Source of the DNA: Zetaproteobacteria bacterium
GTDB lineage: Bacteria; Pseudomonadota; Alphaproteobacteria; Micavibrionales; Micavibrionaceae
Length of the DNA stretch: 10,843 bases
Reading direction: 5' to 3'
Assembly (NCBI GenBank): GCA_002747015.1
Contig: NVXI01000001.1
Coordinates: 351,113 to 361,955, forward strand
Below, piece by piece: positions 1-10,097 of this stretch; the stretch's first letter is position 1; each line of letters begins with the position of its first letter. The translations under genes were made by a program, and so were the position numbers. The notes beneath the pieces are model-generated. The model saw only the letters and a program-made list of their open reading frames with translations, ran no database searches and had not been told where the DNA came from.

Positions 1-450
1 ATCTATATGATACCCCGCCTCATCCAAAACTGTTGGAACTTTAATAACTTCGGTAGATAACATTTTCGCCTGCGGACCATAACTAACCCAACTTGGCACA
101 GGCATCAGAAGATCTCCCTCAATTGCCATTTGCAATGCATATAAAATCAATTTACTACCTGGCGCAATAATCACATCGGTTTGCTCAATATAGGCATCAC
201 CATAAATCGGACGATAATACGCCTTAACGGCATCAACAAGATCATCAAGACCACCTGCTTTTAGATATTCTTTACGATACGCCGCATCCGCCAACGCTTT
301 TTTTAATCGCTCGGGAACAGGGAAAGGTGATTCACCAAAACCCATATGATAAACGGTTTCGTTATTGCCACGTTTCTGATGCACAAGCTCATTCGCCCAT
401 AATGTCGGCGAATGCGGCAAGTTTTTAATGGTTTCATCCAATTTAATCAT
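1..450 (-). CDS. Class I/II PLP-dependent aminotransferase, N-terminal part (runs off window)
   Basis: The reverse strand reads 150 uninterrupted codons from an ATG at 450 to the window edge. The start is supported by GGAG about 6 nt upstream. The fragment has fold-type I aminotransferase hallmarks: an N-terminal GFGESPFPVP segment (residues about 42-51, where substrate-contacting residues sit in this family), a GGLDDLVDAV segment matching the usual 'G-x-x-x-L-R-x-A' region, then APGSK and EGDLLMPVPSWVSY, resembling the cofactor-binding region of aspartate/aromatic-type aminotransferases. The PLP-binding lysine would lie beyond the window, so substrate specificity cannot be judged. The gene is divergent from the gamma-glutamyltransferase. 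Family assignment is secure; a specific enzyme name is not. Confidence 0.88.
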   Translation of the reverse strand, partial: MIKLDETIKNLPHSPTLWANELVHQKRGNNETVYHMGFGESPFPVPERLKKALADAAYRKEYLKAGGLDDLVDAVKAYYRPIYGDAYIEQTDVIIAPGSKLILYALQMAIEGDLLMPVPSWVSYGPQAKMLSTEVIKVPTVLDEAGYHID

Positions 451-485
451 TTTAGTCTCCGTTAAACCTTAGATATCTCAATAAT

Positions 486-514
486 AAAATATTGTGTTTT
501 TATACTCGATTCAA
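486..514 (-). promoter_or_regulatory. Candidate sigma70-type promoter for the aminotransferase
   Basis: On the minus strand there is TTGAAT (509-514), a 17-bp spacer, then TATTTT (486-491), about 36 bp before the ATG at 450. Spacing is ideal and the match to consensus moderate. It overlaps the candidate promoter for the divergent gene. This rests on pattern only. Confidence 0.35.
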
Positions 515-521
515 GTATATT
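492..521 (+). promoter_or_regulatory. Candidate promoter for the gamma-glutamyltransferase gene
   Basis: TTGTGT (492-497), an 18-bp spacer and TATATT (516-521) precede the ATG at 601 by about 80 bp. It is interleaved with the minus-strand candidate, so the two divergent genes could compete for polymerase. Consensus match is moderate and AT-rich DNA gives many such hits. Confidence 0.3.
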
Positions 522-550
522 GACGCCTAGTCACATTTAGTCACAACCCC

Positions 551-582
551 ATAAAAAAAGGAAGCCAAAGTAGATAGGCTTC
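551..582 (-). terminator. Small intrinsic-terminator-like hairpin on the minus strand
   Basis: GAAGCC (561-566) and GGCTTC (577-582) form a perfect 6-bp stem with a 10-nt loop. Read on the minus strand, the stem is followed after one C by seven T. It faces antisense transcription coming out of the ggt gene towards the aminotransferase promoter. On the plus strand the same hairpin would sit in the ggt leader about 18 nt before the start codon. The stem is short, so termination strength is uncertain. Confidence 0.4.
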
Positions 583-600
583 AACATAGAAAAAACGATA

Positions 601-2325
601 ATGAATGTATATAGCAATCAAAAAGAGAGAACCCTGCCATTTAGACGGTTTTTCAGCCTATGCACAAAAGTTCTTCTTTGCTCGTTTATTTTTGTGCATA
701 CAACTGTTGCACAATCGTACAAACCAAATCAATCGGCTGTCGTATCGGCCCATCCTTTGGCAACACAAGCAGGCCAACAAACTCTCGCAAAAGGTGGAAA
801 TGCGTTTGATGCTGCCGTTACCGTTAGCTCTATGCTCGGTGTTGTCGAACCATTTGGCTCTGGTATTGGAGGGGGAGCGTTTTGGTTAATCTATCAGGCC
901 AAAACGGATCGATATTTTGTCATCGACGCGCGCGAAGTGGCTCCCTTGGCGGCTCATGCGGATATGTACTTAGATAATCATGGTAATGTTTTAGAAGGTG
1001 CGTCAACATCCGGTCCGTTAGCGGCAGGAATACCCGGGCTGCCTGCTGCTTGGGTTGATATTAATAACCGTTTAGGCACCCTACCCCTTAAAAATGTTTT
1101 GGGACCAGCCATTAAAATGGCACAAGAAGGCTTCCCTGTTGATGAACGCTATATTGCTGGGGCATCATATAAAATATCTCAGTTACGACAAAACAGTGAT
1201 GCCGCATCCATTTTCCTTGATAACAATAATGTACCAGAAAAAGGATGGAACTTAATACAGAACGATTTGGCGCAGACCGTGTCACTTATCGCTGAAAAAG
1301 GCATGTCCGGGTTTTATGGCGGCGACATTGCTCAGGCCTTGGTAACAGACGTTCGCAAGCATGGTGGTATATGGTCTTTAGAAGATTTATCACAATACTC
1401 TGTTATTGAGCGTGAGCCCGTACTTATTAATTATAAGGGGGCAAAAATCATTGCTCCACCATTACCTTCATCAGGTGGATTGGTTTTAAAAAACATTTTC
1501 AATATCCTCTCTGGCTATAACCTTGAAAATTTATCAGCCACAGAACGAAAACATCTGATTATAGAGGCGATGAGGCATGGATATCACAATCGCGCGCTTC
1601 ATATGGGGGATAGTGATTTTGTTCCTGTGCCTACCGATAAAATTACCAGTTTAGAAATGGTCAATCATCAGCGTTCTTTGATTTTCTTGGACAAAGCCAC
1701 CCCCAGCGCGACATTATCAGCCGTGAAAGAAACCAAGCCTAAAGGCACTGAAACGACGCATTTCTCCATTATAGATTCTCAAGGCAATATGGTTGCTGTG
1801 ACACAGTCCATAAATTTTTGGTTTGGCTCTGGTTTTGTCGCGAAAGGCACTGGGGTCTTGTTAAATAACGAGATGGATGACTTCACCATGAAACCTGGCG
1901 TTGCCAATGGGTATGGTTTGGTTGGTACCAAGGCCAATGCCATTGCCCCAAAGAAACGAATGTTATCGAGTATGACGCCTGTTTTTGTAATGGATAAAAA
2001 TAAAAGAGCTATACTGGGTACGCCGGGGGGCTCTCGTATCATTAGTATGAACCTACTCGCTATCCTGTCTTTTTTAGATGGTATGAGCGGAGAAGACATC
2101 GTTTCTATGCCACGTTATCACCATCAATTTTTACCCGATAAAGTTATTTATGAGACAGGTGCCTTTACCAAAGATGAGTTTTCAAGCCTCCAACAAAAAG
2201 GTCATAATCTGTTATTATCACCGCGCCAATATGGCAATATGCAAATGATTATCTGGAATTATAAAAACAGTTTCATTAAGACATATTCCGATCCCAGAGG
2301 TGATGGGACTGGGCGCGTTTACTAG
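601..2325 (+). CDS. ggt: Gamma-glutamyltransferase (glutathione hydrolase), periplasmic
   Basis: This N-terminal nucleophile hydrolase cleaves the gamma-glutamyl bond of glutathione and related compounds, releasing glutamate or transferring it to amino acids or peptides. Residues 1-37 form a signal peptide: basic start, hydrophobic core 24-32 and T-V-A cleavage site before Q38. The 574-residue length fits the family. Self-cleavage to large and small subunits is expected before the nucleophile T385, in GTETTHFS. R111 (DAREVAP) matches the arginine that holds the gamma-glutamyl carboxylate. S403 and N405 (TQSIN) match E. coli T409/N411, N425-DD follows in NNEMDDF, the SSM oxyanion/binding serines are present, and GTPGGSR and the C-terminal SDPRGDG motif are intact. 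It therefore looks active. The ATG at 601 has only a weak purine-rich ribosome site; a TAG at 571 in the same frame limits upstream extension. The gene is convergent with the kinase gene 37 bp away. Confidence 0.96.
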   Translation: MNVYSNQKERTLPFRRFFSLCTKVLLCSFIFVHTTVAQSYKPNQSAVVSAHPLATQAGQQTLAKGGNAFDAAVTVSSMLGVVEPFGSGIGGGAFWLIYQAKTDRYFVIDAREVAPLAAHADMYLDNHGNVLEGASTSGPLAAGIPGLPAAWVDINNRLGTLPLKNVLGPAIKMAQEGFPVDERYIAGASYKISQLRQNSDAASIFLDNNNVPEKGWNLIQNDLAQTVSLIAEKGMSGFYGGDIAQALVTDVRKHGGIWSLEDLSQYSVIEREPVLINYKGAKIIAPPLPSSGGLVLKNIFNILSGYNLENLSATERKHLIIEAMRHGYHNRALHMGDSDFVPVPTDKITSLEMVNHQRSLIFLDKATPSATLSAVKETKPKGTETTHFSIIDSQGNMVAVTQSINFWFGSGFVAKGTGVLLNNEMDDFTMKPGVANGYGLVGTKANAIAPKKRMLSSMTPVFVMDKNKRAILGTPGGSRIISMNLLAILSFLDGMSGEDIVSMPRYHHQFLPDKVIYETGAFTKDEFSSLQQKGHNLLLSPRQYGNMQMIIWNYKNSFIKTYSDPRGDGTGRVY

Positions 2326-2362
2326 GTATTAACAATCCCGCTTTAAAGTTTGACATTCAGTG

Positions 2363-4870
2363 TTACCTATTCGGTTTTAAATACATTGAAAGAACATTAA
2401 TGAGTTCTTCAGCACTCGTAGGCTTTGTGACATAATGATTCATCCCCGCTGCCAAGCATTTTTCCTGTACCCCTGGCATTACGTTCGCTGTAACAGCGAT
2501 AATTGGGGTGCGTGCATTTTCATTTTTTAATTTTCTGATCTTTTTACACGTTTCAAAACCGTCCATTTCCGGCATTTGGCAATCCATAAGAATAATATCA
2601 AAAAATTCCTCTTCGCATTGACGTAAAGCTAGCACTCCATTCATTGCTGTATTTATTTTACTAAACTCAATCTGTTCTAACAGTTTTTGGACAAAGAGAA
2701 GATTGACAGAATTATCCTCAACGATCAAAACGGAGTAACCATCAAAAGATACTTCCATATGTTTCATACCGCCTTTAACGACACTTTCATTCCCATTTTT
2801 TTCGATGACCCCAACCGGTATTTGAAACCAAAATGTAGACCCTTCGCCTTTGACACTCTCAACGCCAATTTCACCATCAAAAAGTTCAACGATTTGCTTT
2901 GATATCGTTAACCCCAATCCTGTCCCCCCAAATTCGCGAGTCGTGGAAATATCTGCTTGAGAAAATTGATCAAACACATGCTCACAGGCTTCCACACCAA
3001 TGCCAACACCTGTATCCTTAACCTTAACGATTAATAAACCAGTGTTTTTATCTTCTGGTAAAAAACTAACATCAACATGGACAGATCCTTGATCTGTAAA
3101 TTTAATCGCATTACCAATTAAATTATAAAGAATCTGCCGGAAACGAAGTGGATCACTTACAATGCTTACAGGAAGCGATGGACTAATAGTATACTCTAAC
3201 GTTATGCCTTTCTTAGATGCGCTAAATTTTAGAATCTCTATATTTTCCTCTACGATAGTTTTTACATTAAATGCAATTTTTTCGAGAGAAAGCTCTCCTG
3301 CTTCTATCTTTGAAAAATCAAGAATATCATTTAATAAAGATAATAAAGATTCGCCAGAGCTATTGATCGCTTCAATAACTTCTTTATCATCACACGTAAA
3401 ATCAGAATCCATTAATAATTCTGATAAACCAATAATTCCATTCAAAGGGGTGCGCAATTCATGCGACATATTTGCGAGAAACTGACTTTTTGCCTGATTA
3501 GAATGATCTGCGTGTTCTTTTGCTTCAATCAACTCCCGCGCTTTCGTATTATACCATTTTGAAATCTCGCCAATTTCATTATCCGCGCGTTCGTCTAAAA
3601 AATTTATATTATCCTCTGAACTAGAACGTAGCCGCTTTATAATCTCTTGCATGGGAGATATTAGTATCCTTCTAATAAAGAATAAGAACCCCGACAAAAC
3701 CAATAAGAAAGTAGACAATATAGCTATAATTGTCTTTTGAGAAATATTATTTGCTTTTGCAATCAACCGCTGTGTCGGCGTGACCAATACGAGTTTCCAC
3801 CCTGTGTTTTCTAACAGAAAAATACTGGCATAAGCTCTTTCCTGCAAAATAAAGTCAGTGGATACTTCTACGTGGTATGGAGTGACCATAGGCCTCTGTT
3901 TCCCCTCTGGTCTATCCAACAAATACATACCAATACTGACAGAGTCCTTTGCGTTTATTTGATAGCTATTTTTCTCAAGATATTCTGAAATTTCACCTAA
4001 TGAATTGCCTTGTTTATCCAAATAATCTAGAGGAGGAAATGTAGAAATATTGTTAATTTTCATTTCTAGATCTCGAAAATCAATAAATCTTTCCCCCATT
4101 GTTTTTAGATCTATATATTCTTTTTTCTCTACATCTGTCTGACCATCTTCTCCATATTGCACTTTATCCTCAAATGGAAACGCTATAAATTTATTATTCC
4201 GATCGACTATAAATGCGTAACCCCCGATTGGTTTCATATCTTGGCGAAGCATCTGACTAAGACCTTCCAATTTTAAATCTATTGTGGACGTTCCTACAAA
4301 TTTCCCATTTTCTCGCATCGCAATTGTGCACGTAACCATTGGCTGAAACGAGTAAGGATCAACGTATGACTTCGACCAGTAACATATATCCTGATATACA
4401 TATCGTGCAGGAACGTACCATTCTTCATTATGATAGCCATCACCACTAGCATCATTATACTCGTCATAATATTCAAGCACACCGTCTTGATTACGCCCCC
4501 AGAAAAAGCTCCTTTGCGTTACACCATTCTGAAACCAAAATGGCTCTGGCCATACCCCTCCCCCAGCAACAAAATCCATTAATTTTTCATCATTTATTAT
4601 TGCAGGAATGCTCGTCATAAATATTGGCACAGATTTTGGAAAGCTTATCGCGGCATTTTTAATTGAAACAGCAAGAATTTCCGCTGCGCTTAATCTTGTA
4701 TTTAAGCGTCCGATAATATTATTTCCTGCCAAAGAATGCTGCTCTAAAGCTTGTTCTTTCAAATAATACAAAACATAGTGACGCTCAATATAAACAGTCA
4801 CTATGCCTAACAACATACACGTAATAAAAAAAACGGCTAATATTTGAAAAGATATGCTCTTAATTTTCAT
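2363..4870 (-). CDS. Hybrid sensor histidine kinase, periplasmic Cache-like sensor, C-terminal receiver
   Basis: This 835-residue membrane kinase has a transmembrane helix at about 8-28, a periplasmic region at about 29-378, a second helix at about 379-399, a HAMP-like linker at about 400-450, a HisKA domain, an ATPase domain and a receiver. The periplasmic part ([32 protein letters not shown]) looks like a double Cache small-ligand sensor. H470 in SHELRTPLN is the phosphoacceptor. N583/N587 (N box), DTGVGI 619-624, FDQFSQ 633-638 and GGTGLGL 648-654 are the intact ATP-binding motifs. In the receiver, E718/D719 form the acidic pocket, D763 in [11 protein letters not shown] accepts phosphate, and T794 and K816 are the switch residues. 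No histidine-phosphotransfer domain and no response regulator gene adjoins it, so its output partner is encoded elsewhere. The ligand cannot be told from sequence. The ribosome site before the ATG is weak. Confidence 0.95.
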   Translation of the reverse strand: MKIKSISFQILAVFFITCMLLGIVTVYIERHYVLYYLKEQALEQHSLAGNNIIGRLNTRLSAAEILAVSIKNAAISFPKSVPIFMTSIPAIINDEKLMDFVAGGGVWPEPFWFQNGVTQRSFFWGRNQDGVLEYYDEYNDASGDGYHNEEWYVPARYVYQDICYWSKSYVDPYSFQPMVTCTIAMRENGKFVGTSTIDLKLEGLSQMLRQDMKPIGGYAFIVDRNNKFIAFPFEDKVQYGEDGQTDVEKKEYIDLKTMGERFIDFRDLEMKINNISTFPPLDYLDKQGNSLGEISEYLEKNSYQINAKDSVSIGMYLLDRPEGKQRPMVTPYHVEVSTDFILQERAYASIFLLENTGWKLVLVTPTQRLIAKANNISQKTIIAILSTFLLVLSGFLFFIRRILISPMQEIIKRLRSSSEDNINFLDERADNEIGEISKWYNTKARELIEAKEHADHSNQAKSQFLANMSHELRTPLNGIIGLSELLMDSDFTCDDKEVIEAINSSGESLLSLLNDILDFSKIEAGELSLEKIAFNVKTIVEENIEILKFSASKKGITLEYTISPSLPVSIVSDPLRFRQILYNLIGNAIKFTDQGSVHVDVSFLPEDKNTGLLIVKVKDTGVGIGVEACEHVFDQFSQADISTTREFGGTGLGLTISKQIVELFDGEIGVESVKGEGSTFWFQIPVGVIEKNGNESVVKGGMKHMEVSFDGYSVLIVEDNSVNLLFVQKLLEQIEFSKINTAMNGVLALRQCEEEFFDIILMDCQMPEMDGFETCKKIRKLKNENARTPIIAVTANVMPGVQEKCLAAGMNHYVTKPTSAEELINVLSMYLKPNR

Positions 4871-4894
4871 TTGGCTGCTTTAATTGACCCGTTA

Positions 4895-4923
4895 ATATTA
4901 TCTACCCCATCAAACTTTATGAA
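4895..4923 (-). promoter_or_regulatory. Candidate promoter for the histidine kinase gene
   Basis: On the minus strand TTCATA (4918-4923), a 17-bp spacer and TAATAT (4895-4900) lie 24 bp before the kinase ATG at 4870, which would give a leader of under 20 nt. Spacing is good and the -35 match only 4 of 6. The region is very AT-rich, so this is tentative. Confidence 0.28.
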
Positions 4924-5240
4924 GATATTTTATTAAAGCATTAAAGTATTAAAAATAAAAATTTTACCAAAATAATTACATACATTCGTGTATTGAACAG
5001 TGGTTTTCAATCGAAACCCCATAAAATTGGCGTAATCATAGATATGCTTGATTTATTCTTTAGTAACAGCGGCAAGGGCTGGACTCTTTTTTCGCTCAAA
5101 TTATTAGGTATCCAAGATATATTGAGGCACTCTTACACGGAAATATACGTTGCTCCACAGCGAAATAAATTAATGTGTCCAGTCACTTTTTCCATACCTT
5201 ATATGTACCACTTAAGCGTACCAATTCAAATCTCAAGGCA

Positions 5241-5268
5241 TTGAAAATAAATAATTATTCGATATATT
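5241..5268 (+). promoter_or_regulatory. Candidate promoter directly upstream of the 5284 terminator
   Basis: TTGAAA (5241-5246), a 16-bp spacer and TATATT (5263-5268) predict transcription starting near 5275, only about 10 nt before the terminator stem. If real, the terminator would act as an attenuator in the leader of the TerB-like gene. The surrounding AT-rich sequence makes chance matches likely. Confidence 0.25.
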
Positions 5269-5283
5269 TGGATATATAATGGT

Positions 5284-5317
5284 GCTGCTAAAGCGATACT
5301 TTAGCGGCCCTTTTATT
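5284..5317 (+). terminator. Strong rightward rho-independent terminator
   Basis: GCTGCTAAAG (5284-5293) pairs with CTTTAGCGGC (5299-5308): a 10-bp stem with one G-T wobble and the 5-nt loop CGATA, followed by CC and TTTTATT. The opposite strand lacks a T-tract after the stem, so it works only rightward. No convincing rightward gene precedes it: the upstream neighbour is the leftward kinase gene. Confidence 0.75.
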
Positions 5318-5327
5318 GAAATAGAAC

Positions 5328-5354
5328 CCTGTTTTCTGGTGGCCAGTTAACAGG
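5328..5354 (+). promoter_or_regulatory. Hairpin in the upstream region of the TerB-like gene
   Basis: CCTGTT and AACAGG form a 6-bp outer stem, CTGG and CCAG a 4-bp inner stem, separated by a symmetric TT/TT internal loop, with a TGG apical loop. No T-tract follows, so it is not a terminator. It lies about 95 nt before the start codon. It could be an RNA structure in the leader or a DNA-level protein site; the function is unknown. Confidence 0.4.
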
Positions 5355-5356
5355 AT

Positions 5357-5368
5357 AGGATTAAATCC
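5357..5368. repeat. Palindrome AGGATTAAATCC, copy 1 (before the TerB-like gene)
   Basis: GGATT-A-AATCC is an odd palindrome with a single central base. The same 12 bp recurs at 5970-5981 before the polymerase gene, and both are preceded by a similar TTAA-(C/T)-AG stretch. Possible shared operator; unproven. Confidence 0.4.
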
Positions 5369-5449
5369 CCCTTGAGTGCCTTTGTATCTGTTTTGCTTTC
5401 TTGCTACTAATCATATAGGAACACCATAAGGAAAACATAAGGTCACCTA

Positions 5450-5905
5450 ATGATAAACAAGATATCCGCCCTACTAGGCATTAACACCACTAAAGACAAC
5501 AATGGCGAAACCAAAGACATGCAAGAGCTACACTTAGTGACTGCCGTATTACTTGTTCATGTCGCTCTAGGTTCTGAGGACTTTAGCAATGAGGAAAAGG
5601 AAAGCGTTCTACAATGCCTTAAAGATCACTTTGACTTTGATGACGGTGTTGCTCAGAAGGTTATGGACGGCGCAATTAAACGTGAAGATGACGCTATGGA
5701 GCTTTACACATTCACACGCACAATTACACAAGAGCTGGATCAAGAGGGACGACAAGAGATTGTTAAGCTGCTCTGGAAAGTGGCTTTTGCCGATGGACAG
5801 CTTGATAACTTCGAAGATAATATTGTTAAAAAGATCGGTGGATTACTGGATGTTTCCATACGTGACCGCGTTAGATTGAAACAAGAGGTTCAAGCAGGAT
5901 TATAA
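5450..5905 (+). CDS. TerB-like (tellurite-resistance B family) protein
   Basis: This is a 151-residue, acidic, all-helical, soluble protein with no signal peptide. The C-terminal half carries the TerB hallmark ADGQLDNFEDNIVKKIGGLL (residues 114-133): an A-D-G turn (A114, D115, G116) followed six residues on by an acidic residue and a helix. The N-terminal half, with LVHVALGSEDFSNEEK (29-50), looks like a degenerate copy of the same helix-turn-acidic unit, as expected for the TerB fold. Many bacterial TerB-fold proteins are stand-alone, with no tellurite phenotype and poorly known function, so I do not assign tellurite resistance. The start is supported by AAGG about 9 nt upstream. The gene is flanked by copies of AGGATTAAATCC and lies 154 bp ahead of the SOS-type polymerase gene, which has its own promoter region. 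Family call is fairly secure; role unknown. Confidence 0.8.
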   Translation: MINKISALLGINTTKDNNGETKDMQELHLVTAVLLVHVALGSEDFSNEEKESVLQCLKDHFDFDDGVAQKVMDGAIKREDDAMELYTFTRTITQELDQEGRQEIVKLLWKVAFADGQLDNFEDNIVKKIGGLLDVSIRDRVRLKQEVQAGL

Positions 5906-5969
5906 GCCATCCATGTGTGTGCGCTTAAATAAATTTCATACTAAGTAATGGCATCTGCACTTAATAGTC

Positions 5970-5982
5970 AGGATTAAATCCT
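5970..5982. repeat. Palindrome AGGATTAAATCCT, copy 2 (before the Y-family polymerase)
   Basis: A perfect 13-bp odd palindrome sharing 12 bp with the copy at 5357-5368. It lies just upstream of a TATATAGAAT stretch (5986-5995) that could be a -10 region, and 27 bp before the LexA box, so it falls where an operator would be expected. Confidence 0.4.
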
Positions 5983-6008
5983 CATTATATAGAATTTCGC
6001 CCATTTTT

Positions 6009-6023
6009 GTTCTCTATTTGTTC
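6009..6023 (+). promoter_or_regulatory. LexA (SOS) operator of alphaproteobacterial type
   Basis: GTTC (6009-6012), seven bases, GTTC (6020-6023): an exact match to the direct-repeat LexA box GTTC-N7-GTTC known from alphaproteobacteria. It ends 36 bp before the polymerase start codon and lies just downstream of a TATATAGAAT -10-like stretch. Position and downstream gene both fit SOS control. TTGACT (6025-6030) overlapping its edge could be a -35 element of a second promoter. Confidence 0.75.
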
Positions 6024-6059
6024 TTGACTCTATCCCGCCTTAGTGACAACAATAGAAGC

Positions 6060-7340
6060 ATGAAAAACACAAAAGAAAACACCAGCTTCACACCCGTAGA
6101 AACCCTTAAATGGCTCTTCTTCGACCTCAATAGTTTCTTCGCAAGTGTTGAGCAACAAGAGAATAAAAAGCTACGTGGACGACCTATTGCCGTCGTCCCC
6201 ATGATGACCGATGGTACATGCGCTATTGCTGCCAGTTATGAGGCGAAAGCCTATGGCATCAAGACGGGCACAAAGATTTACGAAGCCAAGAAAATGTGCC
6301 CTGACCTACTCTGCGTGTTAGCACAACATGATCTGTATGTGAAATACCACGACTGGGTTATGGACGAAGTTGAAAACCATATCCACATTACCAAAACATA
6401 CTCCATTGATGAGGCAGCATGTGAACTATATACCAACGAAAACACACCAGACAAAGTCACCCAGATAGCACACAAGATAAAACAAGGCCTGCATGAAAAC
6501 GTCGGTGAGTACATCAAGTGCTCCATTGGTGTTGCACAGAATGTATTCTTGGCAAAGCTCGCAAGTGACATGCAAAAACCAGATGGATTAACCATTCTTG
6601 CGCCAAATAATTACACAGGGATTCTCTTTAAGCAGAGCTTGAGAAGTTTAACTGGTATTGGGGCACAAACGGAGCGCCGACTAAACCATGCTGGTATCCA
6701 CACGATTGAGCAGCTTTGGAATATAGAACCTAAACATGCACGGAAAATATGGGGAAATGTCGCTGGAGAGAAGTTTTGGTATAAGCTACATGGCTATGAA
6801 ATCCCTGAAGGGAAGACACAAAAGAGCGTTGTGGGACACAGCCGCGTTCTCGACCCTGAGCACAGACACCCCGCACCTGCCTTTAACATTACAAAGCAAC
6901 TCACCATTAAAGCCGCAACAAGGCTCAGGCGGTATAACCTCTATGCTCGTAGGTTCTCCTTAAGTGTTCACTCTATGAATAAAACGCATTGGGAGCGCGA
7001 GACCAGCTTCTCCCCCACGCAAGATAACTTCACTTTTATCAAGGCATTGGAATGTATGTGGCATGATATGGTGATCGATATTGGTGGGACTGCCCTAAAG
7101 AAAGTCTCGATTACGATCCATGATCTTCATAAACACGAACAAATTACTATGGATCTTTTTGAGAATGATAACGTGAAGAAACAGCAAAATGCAGAACTAT
7201 CCTCCACTATAGATTCCATCAATAAACGCTTTGGAAAACAAGCCGTAACAATAGGTATGCACCCAAAGACCGCGGCGGGACATGTAGGCACTAAAATCGC
7301 CTTCACCCGCATCCCCGAAAAGGAAGAGTTCTATGAGTGA
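6060..7340 (+). CDS. Y-family translesion DNA polymerase (DinB/UmuC-like)
   Basis: This 426-residue error-prone polymerase would copy past DNA lesions. The palm holds the metal ligands D22 (FFDLNSFFASVEQ) and D117/E118 (YSIDEA), all intact. Finger residues appear in RGRPIAVVP (39-47) and AIAASYEAKAYGIKTG (55-70). A helix-hairpin-helix thumb follows at about 195-219 (LTGIGAQTERRL), then the little-finger domain (about 255-360). QITMDLF (361-367) looks like a beta-clamp-binding motif. The length and the segment after the clamp motif resemble UmuC, while the core resembles DinB; no umuD gene adjoins. Relatives are sometimes labelled 'ImpB/MucB/SamB' or wrongly 'type VI secretion ImpB'. I start at the ATG at 6060 because the upstream TTG at 6018 lies inside the LexA box and adds residues unlike the family. 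A LexA box 36 bp upstream indicates DNA-damage induction. Confidence 0.93.
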   Translation: MKNTKENTSFTPVETLKWLFFDLNSFFASVEQQENKKLRGRPIAVVPMMTDGTCAIAASYEAKAYGIKTGTKIYEAKKMCPDLLCVLAQHDLYVKYHDWVMDEVENHIHITKTYSIDEAACELYTNENTPDKVTQIAHKIKQGLHENVGEYIKCSIGVAQNVFLAKLASDMQKPDGLTILAPNNYTGILFKQSLRSLTGIGAQTERRLNHAGIHTIEQLWNIEPKHARKIWGNVAGEKFWYKLHGYEIPEGKTQKSVVGHSRVLDPEHRHPAPAFNITKQLTIKAATRLRRYNLYARRFSLSVHSMNKTHWERETSFSPTQDNFTFIKALECMWHDMVIDIGGTALKKVSITIHDLHKHEQITMDLFENDNVKKQQNAELSSTIDSINKRFGKQAVTIGMHPKTAAGHVGTKIAFTRIPEKEEFYE

Positions 7341-7364
7341 TGTTTGTGCACTAAACTTTATTCA

Positions 7365-8570
<1,206 letters not shown>

Positions 8571-8583
8571 ACCTTTATATTTC

Positions 8584-8612
8584 ATACTATCCTAGCATCA
8601 AAATTATAACAA
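8584..8612 (-). promoter_or_regulatory. Candidate promoter for the deaminase gene
   Basis: On the minus strand TTGTTA (8607-8612), a 17-bp spacer and TAGTAT (8584-8589) lie about 38 bp before the ATG. It is 36 bp clear of the insertion sequence end at 8649, so the insertion left this promoter whole but replaced everything upstream of it. Confidence 0.4.
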
Positions 8613-8673
8613 AATAAAAAAACGGAATTGCACCTGCGCCTACTGATATGGCAACGTTTAACTGGACAATTTT

Positions 8674-9822
<1,149 letters not shown>

Positions 9823-9945
9823 AACGCTGTTGATGCTACACCTGCTTATGCTGTTTATGTGGTTTACAGGAGTTCAAATAGAGTTTTAAGGAGGAGAGCT
9901 CCATCTAGGCATTATGCAACATCAACCTTCTTCTGAGCGTTGCCA

Positions 9946-10097
9946 ATACACAGCATAATAAAAGGCTCCAAAGCATTCCATTTAGCAATCAAGTCACTCT
10001 GTGAAGGATGAGCGGAAAATTACAATAAAATATTTTCGATGTCACACAATAATGCAGGAATATAGACATTCATCTCCATTTAGCGTAAAAAAACACC
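9946..10097. other. Spacer between the insertion sequence and the 10098 gene
   Basis: This 152-bp AT-rich stretch has no gene. TCCATTTAGC occurs at 9977-9986 and 10075-10084, and a small TCAC/GTGA inverted pair with a 3-nt loop at about 9993-10003. I see no convincing promoter or terminator. Before the IS inserted it would have joined the region upstream of the deaminase gene. Confidence 0.4.

Larger units (their letters stand above)
4871..5449. other. Long intergenic region between the kinase and the TerB-like gene
   Basis: This is 579 bp with no convincing gene. The left 120 bp are extremely AT-rich and probably carry the kinase promoter. An 83-codon rightward frame with a TTG start (4993-5244) has no recognisable domain and no good ribosome site; I do not call it a gene. 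The right part carries a strong rightward intrinsic terminator (5284-5315), a second hairpin (5328-5354) and an odd palindrome (5357-5368) before the TerB-like start. A noncoding transcript ending at the terminator, or an attenuated leader for the TerB-like gene, would both explain this arrangement. Confidence 0.5.

Noticed and set aside
1779..2099. Leftward frame opposite ggt
   Set aside because: Lies across the most conserved part of the glutamyltransferase gene; no independent support.
3162..3485. Rightward frame opposite the kinase
   Set aside because: Shadow of the well-supported histidine kinase on the other strand; no family features.
4993..5244. Rightward 83-codon frame with a TTG start
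   Set aside because: No Shine-Dalgarno, no recognisable domain, and irregular composition. It lies in AT-rich intergenic DNA; a noncoding transcript explains the downstream terminator equally well.
5450..5905. Calling the TerB-like gene a tellurite-resistance determinant
   Set aside because: No terA, terC, terD or terZ neighbours; the TerB fold alone does not imply the phenotype.
6018..6059. Upstream TTG start for the polymerase adding 14 residues
   Set aside because: It overlaps the LexA box, and the added residues do not resemble the family N-terminus. ATG at 6060 is preferred.
9977..10084. Direct repeat TCCATTTAGC at 9977-9986 and 10075-10084
   Set aside because: Only 10 bp in AT-rich DNA with no other symmetry; compatible with chance.
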